Below, piece by piece: positions 38,138 to 46,032 of a DNA stretch of 64,000 nucleotides; positions within the stretch are counted from its first letter, which is position 1; the number at the start of each line of letters is the position of its first letter. The stretch is from Candidatus Cloacimonas acidaminovorans str. Evry (lineage in GTDB: Bacteria; Cloacimonadota; Cloacimonadia; Cloacimonadales; Cloacimonadaceae), in contig NC_020449.1 in NCBI RefSeq assembly GCF_000146065.2, forward strand, positions 124,001 to 188,000, given 5' to 3'. The notes under the pieces are model-generated. The model had not been told where the DNA came from. It ran no database searches and saw nothing but the letters and a program-made list of their open reading frames with translations. Position numbers and translations under genes: made by a program.

Positions 38138-38173
38138 GCGTCTATAACATGTCAACTATTTCAGGACTTGACA

Positions 38174-38544
38174 TACCATAAAGTAAGCAAAAAATGTTAT
38201 TGCTGTATAATTCTTTTCTAAAATAGATAATGGAACTTTTTTTATTTTGTCTTCTTTTCGCCGGGTTGAAACCCGTCGTTAATAGCTGTCTTTCCTACGG
38301 AAATAATAATGTTTCACTATAATATTTATATTGCTTATCTGGATTTTTATAGAATATATTCAGTACCCTTTATTCAGTTTTTAGGTGCAACGATCTTTAT
38401 TTATAAATTACTATATTATTTGAAGTTAATCCGAATTTAATACCCCATTTTTTCTCAACTGTATTATTTTGGTTTATCCTGCCTTCCGGAATTGTAAAAT
38501 TGAATTTTATTCAGTGTTTATTGTGTTTCCATGGTTTAGAAATA
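38174..38544. other. Gap between IS and RM island; contains a dispersed hairpin
   Basis: No gene. 38259-38302 is an inverted copy of the ACGACGGGTTTYAACCCG/CCTACGG repeat seen in tandem at 8.6-8.8 kb. The rest is very AT-rich, with no visible signal. Confidence 0.65.
38259..38302. repeat. Inverted copy of the ACGACGGG hairpin repeat
   Basis: CGCCGGGTTGAAACCCGTCG followed by TTAATAGCTGTCTTTCCTAC; it is the reverse of the unit seen in tandem at 8589-8826 and lies about 90 bases from the IS right end. Confidence 0.7.
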
Positions 38545-39177
38545 TTACTCTTGTTGCAGGCGTTCCTTTTCTTTGCGGATATCATCTATAACCTCCGGAT
38601 TTTGAATAACTTTCTTTTTCCCTTCAGTTACAGAAATAATATAGAAGACTTTTCCTCCATATTTGGCAGTAAATTTTTCGTGTGTCTTTTTTTGAAATTC
38701 CAATTCATTGATAATTTGCGGAATATAGGCATAACCAGCCGGTTTAATTTGCAATCCGATATACTTTTCTTTCACTTTAATGAAAAAGTCAACATTATAA
38801 CCTCTATCCCATTCATCCGGTGCGGGCTCAATTTTAACTCCCAATTCATTTTGCAACTGACCGTAAATTGTCTGAATTTCGGACTGGTAACCATCATAAG
38901 TTCTGTTAATAACCAAATTGATAATAAAATTAATACAGTCCTCTTCGGTTATGCTTTCTATTTCTGCTGTACAAACTTCCGTTATTTTTATATAAAGTCG
39001 TCTGCCTAATTCTTCCAAATGCTCTTTAGGATAAGCATTTTTAAAATAATAGGTCTTCCATTCCTCCAAGGTTTTCGGTGAAAGCTTTCTTATCATTTCT
39101 GCCACAGGACCAACCTTATTTTTTTTTGTAAGTCCCCATCTCATATTTGCCTGATTTATTATCCATTCTTTTGGCAT
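38545..39177 (-). CDS. MjaI-type type II restriction endonuclease
   Basis: A 210-aa protein that I recognise as the MjaI endonuclease family (members cut at CTAG). Conserved pieces: 'WIINQANMRWGLTKKNKVGP', 'EELGRRLYIKITEV', 'INLVINRTYDGYQSE' and 'PAPDEWDRGYNVDFFIKVK'. The likely catalytic PD-(D/E)xK core is Asp130 ('NVDFFI') with Gln143-x-Lys145 ('IGLQIKPAG'), a Q-for-E variant. Its start overlaps the stop of the methyltransferase gene upstream by one base (shared base at 39177). Together they form a complete type II system. CTAG specificity is by family analogy, not shown here. Confidence 0.8.
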   Translation of the reverse strand: MPKEWIINQANMRWGLTKKNKVGPVAEMIRKLSPKTLEEWKTYYFKNAYPKEHLEELGRRLYIKITEVCTAEIESITEEDCINFIINLVINRTYDGYQSEIQTIYGQLQNELGVKIEPAPDEWDRGYNVDFFIKVKEKYIGLQIKPAGYAYIPQIINELEFQKKTHEKFTAKYGGKVFYIISVTEGKKKVIQNPEVIDDIRKEKERLQQE

Positions 39178-40469
39178 TAGTCCTCTCCTTTATAAGACAA
39201 AAATCGAACTTTATATTTATAATCTGTGCTAGTATCAACATCGGCTAAGCCATTTTTAATCAAGTGTGCATTAATAAAGGTTTTGTTCCATAAATAGAGA
39301 TAGCACAGTAGATTATTATTTTCATCATACTTTATATTGTCATAGTTTAAGAATACTCTTTGTCCACTGGTTTTTTCTCTTAGGAAACTAATTGCTTCGC
39401 TAGTTTTTTTAGGTATTTCTTTAATCCCTAGTAATCTGATTTTTAATTTATTGTTTAGAACTAATATTTCTGGTGAGATAACATCTTCCACAGTATAATA
39501 TGAAACTCTTTCGGTATTTGAATTATCAATTTTTGAGCCAAACTTTAATTTTCGGGGATCAATTTTTTTATCAAATTTTATAGGATCTTTGAAGATGTAG
39601 GGTAATTTACTTATTTCTTCTTGAAAATTTATATCAAGCTCTTTTTGTTTGATTATTTCATAAGTTTCTTCCTGAAAAATAACACCTTGTTCCAAATCTA
39701 ATTTTTCTTTTATTATGGGAAGATAATTTTCGTTGATTTCATAGCCGATAGAATTTCTATTCAAATTTCTGGCTGCTAAAGAACTGGTTCCACTACCTAA
39801 AAAAGGATCTAGAATAGTATCCCCCACGAAACTAAACATTTTAATTAACCGTTTTGGTAATTCTTCTGGAAACATAGCCAAATGCTTATTCTGCTTTTCA
39901 CCCGAAAAATTCCAATGGCCTGTAAAATATTGATTCCATTCTTCAATAGTCAATTTTGATTGTTCTTTTAGAGCACTTTGAACTGAAGGCGGATCTCCAT
40001 ATTTTTTAAAGATTAAGATATATTCGTAGTCCAGTTTAATAATACCATTTCTGGGATAAGGGAACGAGCCCATAATTGTTGCACCACCTGTAGTATGACA
40101 AGTAGTAACTTTTTGCCAGATTATAGCACCCATATAATCAAAACCATCACTTTCACAAAATTTGATTATTTCTGTCCTGATAGGGATTACTTTATACCTT
40201 CCATAATAGACAGAGCGTGCAAATTGATCTCCAATATTAATACATAAACGACAACCTTTGTGTAATACCCTCTTGCATTCATTCCAGACCAGATTAAGGT
40301 TATTAATATATTCTTCATAAGTATCATTAAACCCAATCTGATTATGATTGCCATAATCCTTTAACTGCCAATAGGGTGGAGAAGTGACTATTAGATGAAC
40401 GGATTCATCTTTCACTTTTTCCATACATCTTGAATCACCAATAATTATTTTATGCGAAGTTTTCATCAT
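39177..40469 (-). CDS. DNA methyltransferase fused to a degenerate SNase-like domain
   Basis: A 430-aa modification enzyme. Residues 1-260 are a beta-class amino-methyltransferase: motif IV TSPPYW (29-34) comes before motif I 'DPFLGSGTSS' (221-230), the pattern of N4-cytosine enzymes. Residues about 320-425 resemble a staphylococcal-nuclease (OB) fold: 'KLKIRLLGIKEIP', 'QRVFLNYDNIKYDENNNLL', 'YLYLWNKTFINAHLIKNGLAD'. One key Arg (R345) remains, but the 'GIDAPE' Asp/Glu and the second Arg ('DRYGR') are replaced (GIKEIP, DENNN), so nuclease activity is unlikely. The domain may bind DNA or the partner endonuclease. It protects host sites from the MjaI-type enzyme encoded next. Confidence 0.85.
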   Translation of the reverse strand: MMKTSHKIIIGDSRCMEKVKDESVHLIVTSPPYWQLKDYGNHNQIGFNDTYEEYINNLNLVWNECKRVLHKGCRLCINIGDQFARSVYYGRYKVIPIRTEIIKFCESDGFDYMGAIIWQKVTTCHTTGGATIMGSFPYPRNGIIKLDYEYILIFKKYGDPPSVQSALKEQSKLTIEEWNQYFTGHWNFSGEKQNKHLAMFPEELPKRLIKMFSFVGDTILDPFLGSGTSSLAARNLNRNSIGYEINENYLPIIKEKLDLEQGVIFQEETYEIIKQKELDINFQEEISKLPYIFKDPIKFDKKIDPRKLKFGSKIDNSNTERVSYYTVEDVISPEILVLNNKLKIRLLGIKEIPKKTSEAISFLREKTSGQRVFLNYDNIKYDENNNLLCYLYLWNKTFINAHLIKNGLADVDTSTDYKYKVRFLSYKGED

Positions 40470-40635
40470 TTTATTACCTTCAAGATTTTAAAAGAACCAT
40501 TCTGCCTACATAGTAATAAAAATAATCAAATTCTCCCATTTCTCTTTTATAGACATCCAAGGAAATTTTATAATTTTACCAAATTTGAATTCTATAAATT
40601 CAGCTTAAAAATAAATTATCTTAAACACATCGAAA

Positions 40636-40683
40636 CCTTTAAAAACCTATATTAAAAACTGTCAATGAAATTCCGGTTTTTTT
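40636..40683. repeat. Direct repeat flanking the second RM pair, copy 1
   Basis: AAACCTATATTAAAAACTGT then CAATGAAATTCCGG; the same sequence with small changes is at 43190-43236. The two copies bracket the 40.7-42.9 kb module. Confidence 0.65.
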
Positions 40684-40728
40684 GTCATTCTCTTTAATAC
40701 CTATGTTACAGACAAATATCTTTTTACC

Positions 40729-41853
40729 TTACTTTGCTTCACTAATCAATTTATAAGTTTTCCCAAGATCATTCACATTTTCGTATATCTTCTTTATTGG
40801 CTGTAATTCTGAAACGGAATAATAGTAAATTATATCTTGAATTAGATCTTCCAATAGATTAATTGAAAATAGAGCATATCGGGTTTCTTCCAATGGACTT
40901 GACTTTAATGAGGATTTATAGGAACCATCATTTTGATAACAACCCTTAATTTTAACGATTAGTTCTTTAACTTTAAGAGTAACCTGATTAAGTTCGTTAG
41001 TTGTTAAACTAATCTTGAGATAGAGAAAATCAATACAATATACAATTTTAGAGATGTCCTCAAGTAAAATATCCTTATTTATATAGGTCAAAAGATAAAT
41101 AAGCCATAAATTAGCATTCTGCGGAATTTTATTTAAATTATCAAGGATAAAGCAGACCTTGAAAAAACTGTCCAAATCTTTGGGCATAATCTTTACAATT
41201 TTATCTTCATCAATAACACTTTGCAGCAAGTTAGATAATTTATCTTTATTAATATCAATCAGTTGATGTTGAAAATTGAGAATGAAATTTTTAGCATCTA
41301 TGCTGAGGCAAATGCTTTTCAAATTAGGATCTGGCTTAAGGATGCTGAGAAATTTTTCTTTGGGAACTCTATAAGCATTAGTTCTCCATGCTTCAACCAT
41401 TCCATATTTACTGTTATTGAATACCCATTCAGGTTTAAAAATCGCATATTGAAATGAGGGTTTATGGATATATATAAAAAATTTATCTTCTATGGGTTCA
41501 CGATTGCCTTTTTTTGATTTTGCAATCTTGGAGAGCTTGAAATCATAAAATTCCAAATCTGCTTTTTCAGCATACTGAAACTCAAACTCTATTTTTTTAT
41601 CATCTATTTCAGCTATATAATCCGGTTCTCTGGAAACCCCGCCTTTTCTTAAAAACCATAAAAATTTATCACCCCCGGACTTATAAACCTTAACATATTT
41701 ATGGGGATATAATTCTTTTACTTTATTTTCCAGCCATTCCAAAATTTCTAATTCAGCGATGGCTTTTTTCTTCATATCTTTGCGATATTCAAGATAAGTG
41801 CGGGATTTTATATCACTGGATTGGGCATAAATGGTTTTTCCATTTAATTTCAT
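40729..41853 (-). CDS. Unrecognised protein, probable restriction endonuclease partner
   Basis: A 374-aa protein I do not recognise as a named family. An N-terminal helical stretch (about 20-50) is followed by a region with 'REPDYIAEIDDKKIEFEFQY' (75-94). This has the order P-D, then strand residues, then E-x-E-x-Q, resembling a PD-(D/E)xK core with a Gln in place of Lys. The C-terminal 250 residues are helical and lysine-rich. It starts 12 bases after the stop of an HTH-methyltransferase gene and is on the same strand, so the pair is best read as a type II RM system. Enzyme activity and specificity are inference. Confidence 0.55.
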   Translation of the reverse strand: MKLNGKTIYAQSSDIKSRTYLEYRKDMKKKAIAELEILEWLENKVKELYPHKYVKVYKSGGDKFLWFLRKGGVSREPDYIAEIDDKKIEFEFQYAEKADLEFYDFKLSKIAKSKKGNREPIEDKFFIYIHKPSFQYAIFKPEWVFNNSKYGMVEAWRTNAYRVPKEKFLSILKPDPNLKSICLSIDAKNFILNFQHQLIDINKDKLSNLLQSVIDEDKIVKIMPKDLDSFFKVCFILDNLNKIPQNANLWLIYLLTYINKDILLEDISKIVYCIDFLYLKISLTTNELNQVTLKVKELIVKIKGCYQNDGSYKSSLKSSPLEETRYALFSINLLEDLIQDIIYYYSVSELQPIKKIYENVNDLGKTYKLISEAK

Positions 41854-41865
41854 AACTTGTCCTTT

Positions 41866-42918
41866 TTACCAAATTTCTGTTTGATGATATCTTAGAGCTT
41901 TTACTGCTTCATAAGCAATCTCTGGATATATTTCATAGCCAATACCATTGCGTTTTAAATCTGCTGCAGCAGAAAGAGTTACTCCTGAACCGACAAAAGG
42001 ATCAAGAATTGTTTCACCCACATAACTAAATGCCTTAATTAAACGGAAGGGAAGTTCATAAGGAAAAGGTGCAATATGATTTCTATTATCACCGCTTCCT
42101 TGTGGTTTCATAACCCAAACATCGCTTTTCTTGATAGACAGCCAGAAGTCCTTGTCCAACTTGGATTGTTCTTTTTGCTCTTTAGTAAGATGACCATATT
42201 TGTTAAAGCCCTTCTTTTCCGGTTTATCAAATTCCAAGATGAATTCGTGCATATTATTGATTAAAATTCCACCTGGATAGGGATAAGTTCCAAAATGTGC
42301 TCGGACGGCATTTGTTTTTTGCCAGATAATATCTCTTTTAAATATAAAGCCAATTTTTTCACACAAATCTATGGTTCTCCCCGCTAAATTCAAGGTTCTA
42401 AACTTTCCTTTTTCTAATCGGACAGGGAGGTTCATTATATTTATAAATGCTTTTCTCCCTGGTTGTAATACCCGGTAAACTTCTTTCCAGACCTCGCCTA
42501 TTTTCTCAAACCATTCATCAATATTATGAATATTCCCAAGGTCACCAGGAAGTGGCTCTCCTGAATACATTTTAGTATCAAAATAGGGTGGCGAAGTAAT
42601 CATCAGATGGATTCTGTTATCCTCCAAATCGTCCATCTTCATAGAATTCTTAATATATATTTTTTGAATTGTGCCATTTATCTCAAGTGTATTTACTTTA
42701 TCAATATCAATGTTATTGCTATGAGATTTATATTTAAGATTTGCACTAAAGTCCTTTAACTCTTTCAGGTCAAAGCGCATTTGTCCACTTGCTGCAATTT
42801 GCGCTTTAATTAGCTGCTGATTGACAATATTATGAAGCATCTCAACTGTTATACCTAAAAATTTGGATGCTTCAATAGCTGATAGATAAGTTCTATTTTT
42901 ATAGTCCGTTGGTTCCAT
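41866..42918 (-). CDS. DNA methyltransferase with N-terminal excisionase-type HTH
   Basis: A 350-aa protein. Residues 8-60 form an HTH_17/excisionase-like domain ('YLSAIEASKFLGITVEMLHN', 'GQMRFDLKELKDF'). Residues about 75-350 are a beta-class amino-methyltransferase with TSPPYF (108-113) and 'DPFVGSGVTL' (306-315). The methylated base (N4-cytosine or N6-adenine) cannot be set from the motif alone. An HTH on a methyltransferase suggests it represses its own operon, as the separate C proteins do in other systems. It is followed by the probable endonuclease (12 bases). Confidence 0.85.
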   Translation of the reverse strand: MEPTDYKNRTYLSAIEASKFLGITVEMLHNIVNQQLIKAQIAASGQMRFDLKELKDFSANLKYKSHSNNIDIDKVNTLEINGTIQKIYIKNSMKMDDLEDNRIHLMITSPPYFDTKMYSGEPLPGDLGNIHNIDEWFEKIGEVWKEVYRVLQPGRKAFINIMNLPVRLEKGKFRTLNLAGRTIDLCEKIGFIFKRDIIWQKTNAVRAHFGTYPYPGGILINNMHEFILEFDKPEKKGFNKYGHLTKEQKEQSKLDKDFWLSIKKSDVWVMKPQGSGDNRNHIAPFPYELPFRLIKAFSYVGETILDPFVGSGVTLSAAADLKRNGIGYEIYPEIAYEAVKALRYHQTEIW

Positions 42919-43311
42919 TTTGGTATCTCTTTTGCTTAATATCGTGACTAATGCATTATAGATATAATAGGTTACTTGCTTCTTAAGTTTTCATCGGCAT
43001 CTTACTTTAACGAATTTACGAAAATTTAAGCTACTATTTTATATCTAAGGGGTAACAAATCTTTTTTTTGTCACCTTTGGCGCAAACTGCTAAAAAATGT
43101 TTTATAGTTTTACCACTTCGGATTTTTTATTCCTGAATAAATTCAGCTGTCTCTCTCATAATTTAACTAAAAATCATATATAAACCTTAAAAAACCAATG
43201 TAAAATACTGTCAATGAAATTTCAGCTTAAAAAAGCAATTATGATATTACAACAGAAATTCAAAGCTAAAAGCTAATTTGCTGTTATATAAAAGGTTATT
43301 AAGCTATAATG
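42919..43311. other. Upstream region of the HTH-methyltransferase operon
   Basis: There is no gene here. 43051-43075 is an imperfect inverted repeat, GGTAACAAA-7-TTTGTCACC (8 of 9 pairs), a possible operator or hairpin about 140 bases upstream of the methyltransferase start. 43190-43236 is the second copy of the flanking direct repeat first seen at 40636. Confidence 0.5.
43190..43236. repeat. Direct repeat flanking the second RM pair, copy 2
   Basis: AAACCAATGTAAAATACTGT then CAATGAAATTTCAG matches 40636-40683 over about 34 positions with few changes, in the same orientation. Confidence 0.65.
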
Positions 43312-43992
43312 TTATTCTCCTGTATAAGCACACACTCCAACCCGGGGAGAATTAACTACCGGTAATAACATATCCACTCCGCATTTATGTTTGCTGGCAC
43401 ATTTATCACAAAGCCATCCTTTGCTATCCCAAATACAATCAACACAAACTTGAGTGGCAGGTTTTCCACATACATAACATTTTTTCTCAGGAGGATCATT
43501 TCTGGCCATAATAATAATAAATCTGCCTTTCGCTTTAAGTTCCATTTCGGATATAACCTTCAAGGTAAGAAAAGTGGTTGTCCCGAAGTCGTATTCGTGA
43601 TAAAATTTTATCCCTGGATAGAGAACCTCATTCAGCTTAAATCTCATACTTTTTTCTTTCAATTCCGGCATTGGCATCACGGAGTACGTTTTGTCCTCAA
43701 TTTTAAAGGCACTAAGGTGTCCGCAACATTCCAGCCAGATATCCCTTAGAAAAGTATCCAACCTTTTCAGAGATATATTTGCCGTTACTAAAAGATGCAT
43801 CCAATATTCAGGCAAGTATCTTCCCTCAACCAATAAATGAAAACACTTTACGCTTTGTGTTTCATCATATTCCAAAGATGACTCCCATGCCGGTTGCATT
43901 GCTTTACAAGATGCCAAATGCCTGGTCATTGCTGACTTACTGAAAGTTCCAAAGCAAAAATGGCATTTACCTGTTGATTGAATTCTGGGCAT
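43312..43992 (-). CDS. pRiA4b ORF-3-like protein with zinc-finger ends
   Basis: A 226-aa protein. The N-terminus 'CHFCFGTFSKSAMTRHLASC' has a C2HC-type zinc-finger pattern. The middle (about 48-165) matches the plasmid pRiA4b ORF-3-like domain ('LDTFLRDIWLECCGHLSAFK', 'YEYDFGTTTFLTLKV' in near form HEYDFGTTT). The C-terminus holds another cysteine cluster, 'CYVCGKPATQVCVDC' plus 'WLCDKCASKHKC', suited to one or two zinc ions. The family's function is unknown; members are frequent on mobile and accessory DNA, consistent with its location in the RM island. It is a single gene with no close neighbour on its strand. Confidence 0.75.
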   Translation of the reverse strand: MPRIQSTGKCHFCFGTFSKSAMTRHLASCKAMQPAWESSLEYDETQSVKCFHLLVEGRYLPEYWMHLLVTANISLKRLDTFLRDIWLECCGHLSAFKIEDKTYSVMPMPELKEKSMRFKLNEVLYPGIKFYHEYDFGTTTFLTLKVISEMELKAKGRFIIIMARNDPPEKKCYVCGKPATQVCVDCIWDSKGWLCDKCASKHKCGVDMLLPVVNSPRVGVCAYTGE

Positions 43993-44152
43993 TTCTATGT
44001 TGCTCCTCTTTTATATTTTGCTATTTCTAATAATATCGTTGATTACTATTCAAATGTCAAATAATATTTTGATGATAAAAGAGATATTCCAACCCTGCTT
44101 CAACGCCTCAACGATATTAATGATATTAGACAAGGCATCTAACTATATAATA

Positions 44153-44180
44153 AATAAGAGCTACTTGCGTAGCTCTTATT
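44153..44180. terminator. 12-bp perfect hairpin, possible bidirectional terminator
   Basis: AATAAGAGCTAC (44153-44164) pairs with GTAGCTCTTATT (44169-44180) across TTGC. The flanks are AT-rich on both sides but lack a long T-run. Confidence 0.45.
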
Positions 44181-44496
44181 ATTGGGCTGATCATCAATAT
44201 TGCCTGCTATTTGACCAGTTCACATCTTTCAACGCGGGCAGGCGCTACAGATGCTTCACATAGATATTATAATCTTTTTTGTCTTCTTGCCAACTCTTTT
44301 TTTTCTACCCCTTACCATCGCCTTCATCATTTGCGCTATTTCTTCTCTTATTATAAATTATGTCTCTAACCGTCAAGGTACTTAAATAGTACATCTTTGC
44401 TTGTCAAATCCTAAAATGGCTGACTGTTTAGGGTTTTTTCATTTTTAAATTTTGAGATAAATAGCACATAGTATTTAGTAATTGATTTGGATGTTA

Positions 44497-44673
44497 TTAT
44501 ATGTTAACCATAAAATCCACAATCCCTTCAGGGGTAAAAAACATTCCGGTATATTGCTTTACTTACTTTAAACTGTTATTCACAATTGACTGATGAAGAT
44601 TATAGTCCCCTTTCACTTCTTCCTGCCTAAATACGGGTTTATTTTCCTGGTTTCTATCTTCTATTTCGTTCAT
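44497..44673 (-). pseudogene. Remnant of a class I DNA methylase
   Basis: A short minus-strand frame begins ATG at 44673 (M-N-E-I-E-D-R-N...), meets an in-frame TAA (44565-44563) after 36 codons, and continues in the same frame with 'VKQYTGMFFTPEGIVDFMVN' before a second stop at 44499-44497. The second part is close to the 'G-x-F/Y-F/Y-T-P-x-x-I-V' region upstream of motif I in type I and type IIG N6-adenine methylases. Everything downstream is gone. It is best read as a nonsense-broken fragment of a larger methylase. Confidence 0.5.
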
Positions 44674-44789
44674 ATTATAAAATCACTGTAAAGCATTTAA
44701 CAAGTTTGCTGATAAGACATTGCCGAATAAAAGCTAAAATAATCGGCAAGCTTTTTTCTCGGGGCTAAACGATATTCAATTAACATAAT

Positions 44790-45599
44790 TCAATAATTCT
44801 TACTTTTTTCTATAGTAGAATAAAAATCTAACTGGGATGAGGTTTTATGCGTTAGTTTTTCCAGAAATTGCACTAAATTAGTTTCTACATTAGTATTTTC
44901 TATCCTTTTTTGAGCTATGTTGTAATAGGTTTGATCAATTTCAATACCTACAAAATTTCTATTTAGTCGTTTTGCCACTGCTCCCGTCGTTCCGGAACCC
45001 ATAAAGGGATCAAGAATAATATCTTCTTGCTTACTTCCAATCAAAACAATTCTTTCTAAGAGCTTTTCCGGTTTTTCAGTAGGATGCATTGTTTTATGTT
45101 TTTCTGCCGATAGTTCCCATAAATTACGCATTTGTTTCCCATTAGCTAATCTCACTGCCATTTCATAATTAAAATAATATTGTTTTGATTTGGCAGCCAA
45201 CCAGATTAATTCTGTTGATGGCACAAAACGGTTTTTTTGAATTAAAGGAGCTGCATTAGGTTTAAACCAAATAATATCGTTTATTATCCAAAGATTTAAT
45301 TGTTTTAAAATTACGCCGATGGAGGGATGATTATGTAAGGTTCCGGAAATCCATATTGTTCCATTATCTTTCAAAACTCTAATACATTCCTCAATCCATT
45401 TCTTGTTAAATTCATCTATATCATCAATATGATCCCAAGAGCCCTTATCACATTTAGCTATCTTCCCACTTTTACAAGTAAGATGATTTTCTCCGGAAAG
45501 ATTATAGGGCGGATCGGCGAAGATTAAATCTATGCTCTTTGACTGTAATTGTTTAATTATTTCTAAAGCATCACCATTAAATAATTTAATATCAGGCAT
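44790..45599 (-). CDS. DNA adenine-type methyltransferase
   Basis: A 269-aa site-specific methyltransferase of the beta class: motif IV DPPY at 29-32 ('LIFADPPYNLSG'), 'MHPTEKPEKLLERIV' before motif I, and motif I 'DPFMGSGTTGAVAKRL' (197-212). DPPY points to N6-adenine. It is full length for small enzymes of this kind. Its start overlaps the upstream chimeric frame by 8 bases. Two adjacent methyltransferase genes are the rule for endonucleases that recognise asymmetric sites (one per strand), so this is probably the surviving half of such a system; no intact endonuclease is next to it. Confidence 0.9.
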   Translation of the reverse strand: MPDIKLFNGDALEIIKQLQSKSIDLIFADPPYNLSGENHLTCKSGKIAKCDKGSWDHIDDIDEFNKKWIEECIRVLKDNGTIWISGTLHNHPSIGVILKQLNLWIINDIIWFKPNAAPLIQKNRFVPSTELIWLAAKSKQYYFNYEMAVRLANGKQMRNLWELSAEKHKTMHPTEKPEKLLERIVLIGSKQEDIILDPFMGSGTTGAVAKRLNRNFVGIEIDQTYYNIAQKRIENTNVETNLVQFLEKLTHKTSSQLDFYSTIEKSKNY

Positions 45600-45936
45600 T
45601 TTCTTTTATCTCCCTTCCCAATATTCTATTATGAGCAATATTACAATAATCCTCATTAATTTCAATTCCAATCCAATTTCTTTTTAAGCGAGAAGCAACA
45701 GACCCTGTAGTTCCAGTACCAAAGAATGGGTCCAGAATAAGATCATTTTCATCTGACGAAGCAAGTAAAATTAATTCAATTAGTTTTTCCGGTTTTTGAG
45801 TAGGATGTAATGCTCTCCCATTTTCACCCTTTATTCTCTCTTTGCCCTGAACAATAGGCATTTCAATAAAGTCAATAAAATCCCTTAATCTTTCTGGATT
45901 CCTTACTGTTGTTGAAATTGGCCAAGGTTTTCTCAT
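45592..45936 (-). pseudogene. Chimeric remnant: endonuclease-like start joined to methyltransferase end
   Basis: A 114-codon frame. Residues about 28-114 are the C-terminal third of an adenine methyltransferase ('IVQGKERIKGENGRALHPTQ', 'DPFFGTGTTGSVASRLKRNW') but its DPPY half is absent. Residues 1-22, 'MRKPWPISTTVRNPERLRDF', do not look like a methyltransferase; they resemble the start of AlwI-type endonucleases ('TTVRNPxRxRDF'). The simplest reading is an internal deletion that fused the beginning of an endonuclease gene to the end of a methyltransferase gene. The product cannot methylate DNA by itself. Confidence 0.6.
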
Positions 45937-46032
45937 AGTTTCTACATCTTATAATACTTATATTTCCTTTCCGGCTGAGCAATAAATAAGTCAAGGTTTT
46001 TCTATATTGTATTTAACTGAATTATAGATAGA

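Larger units (their letters stand above)
36813..38173 (+). mobile_element. IS3-family insertion sequence, complete (about 1361 bp)
   Basis: The left end TGTGGTGTCCTAAATAAGTTGACA (36813-36836) and the reverse complement of the right end (38150-38173) match at 18 of 24 positions, beginning TG and ending CA. Between them lie two overlapping-type transposase frames with a -1 slippery site. The flanking triplet TAC (36810-36812 and 38174-38176) may be a 3-bp target duplication, typical for IS3. Both frames are intact, so the element may be active. The right end lies next to a dispersed hairpin repeat. Confidence 0.93.
43993..44789. other. 800-bp AT-rich gap in the RM island
   Basis: It contains a 12-bp perfect hairpin (44153-44180) and a methylase remnant (44497-44673). 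An 88-codon open frame at 43997-44263 has biased, low-complexity composition and no homology I recognise. The remainder is AT-rich, with no visible signal. Confidence 0.6.

Noticed and set aside
38500-39009. 169-codon plus-strand frame
   Set aside because: It lies antisense within the MjaI-type endonuclease gene, whose protein is clearly recognisable.
43997-44263. 88-codon plus-strand frame with a hydrophobic start
   Set aside because: It crosses a perfect hairpin, has no clear RBS, and reads as low-complexity AT-rich translation.
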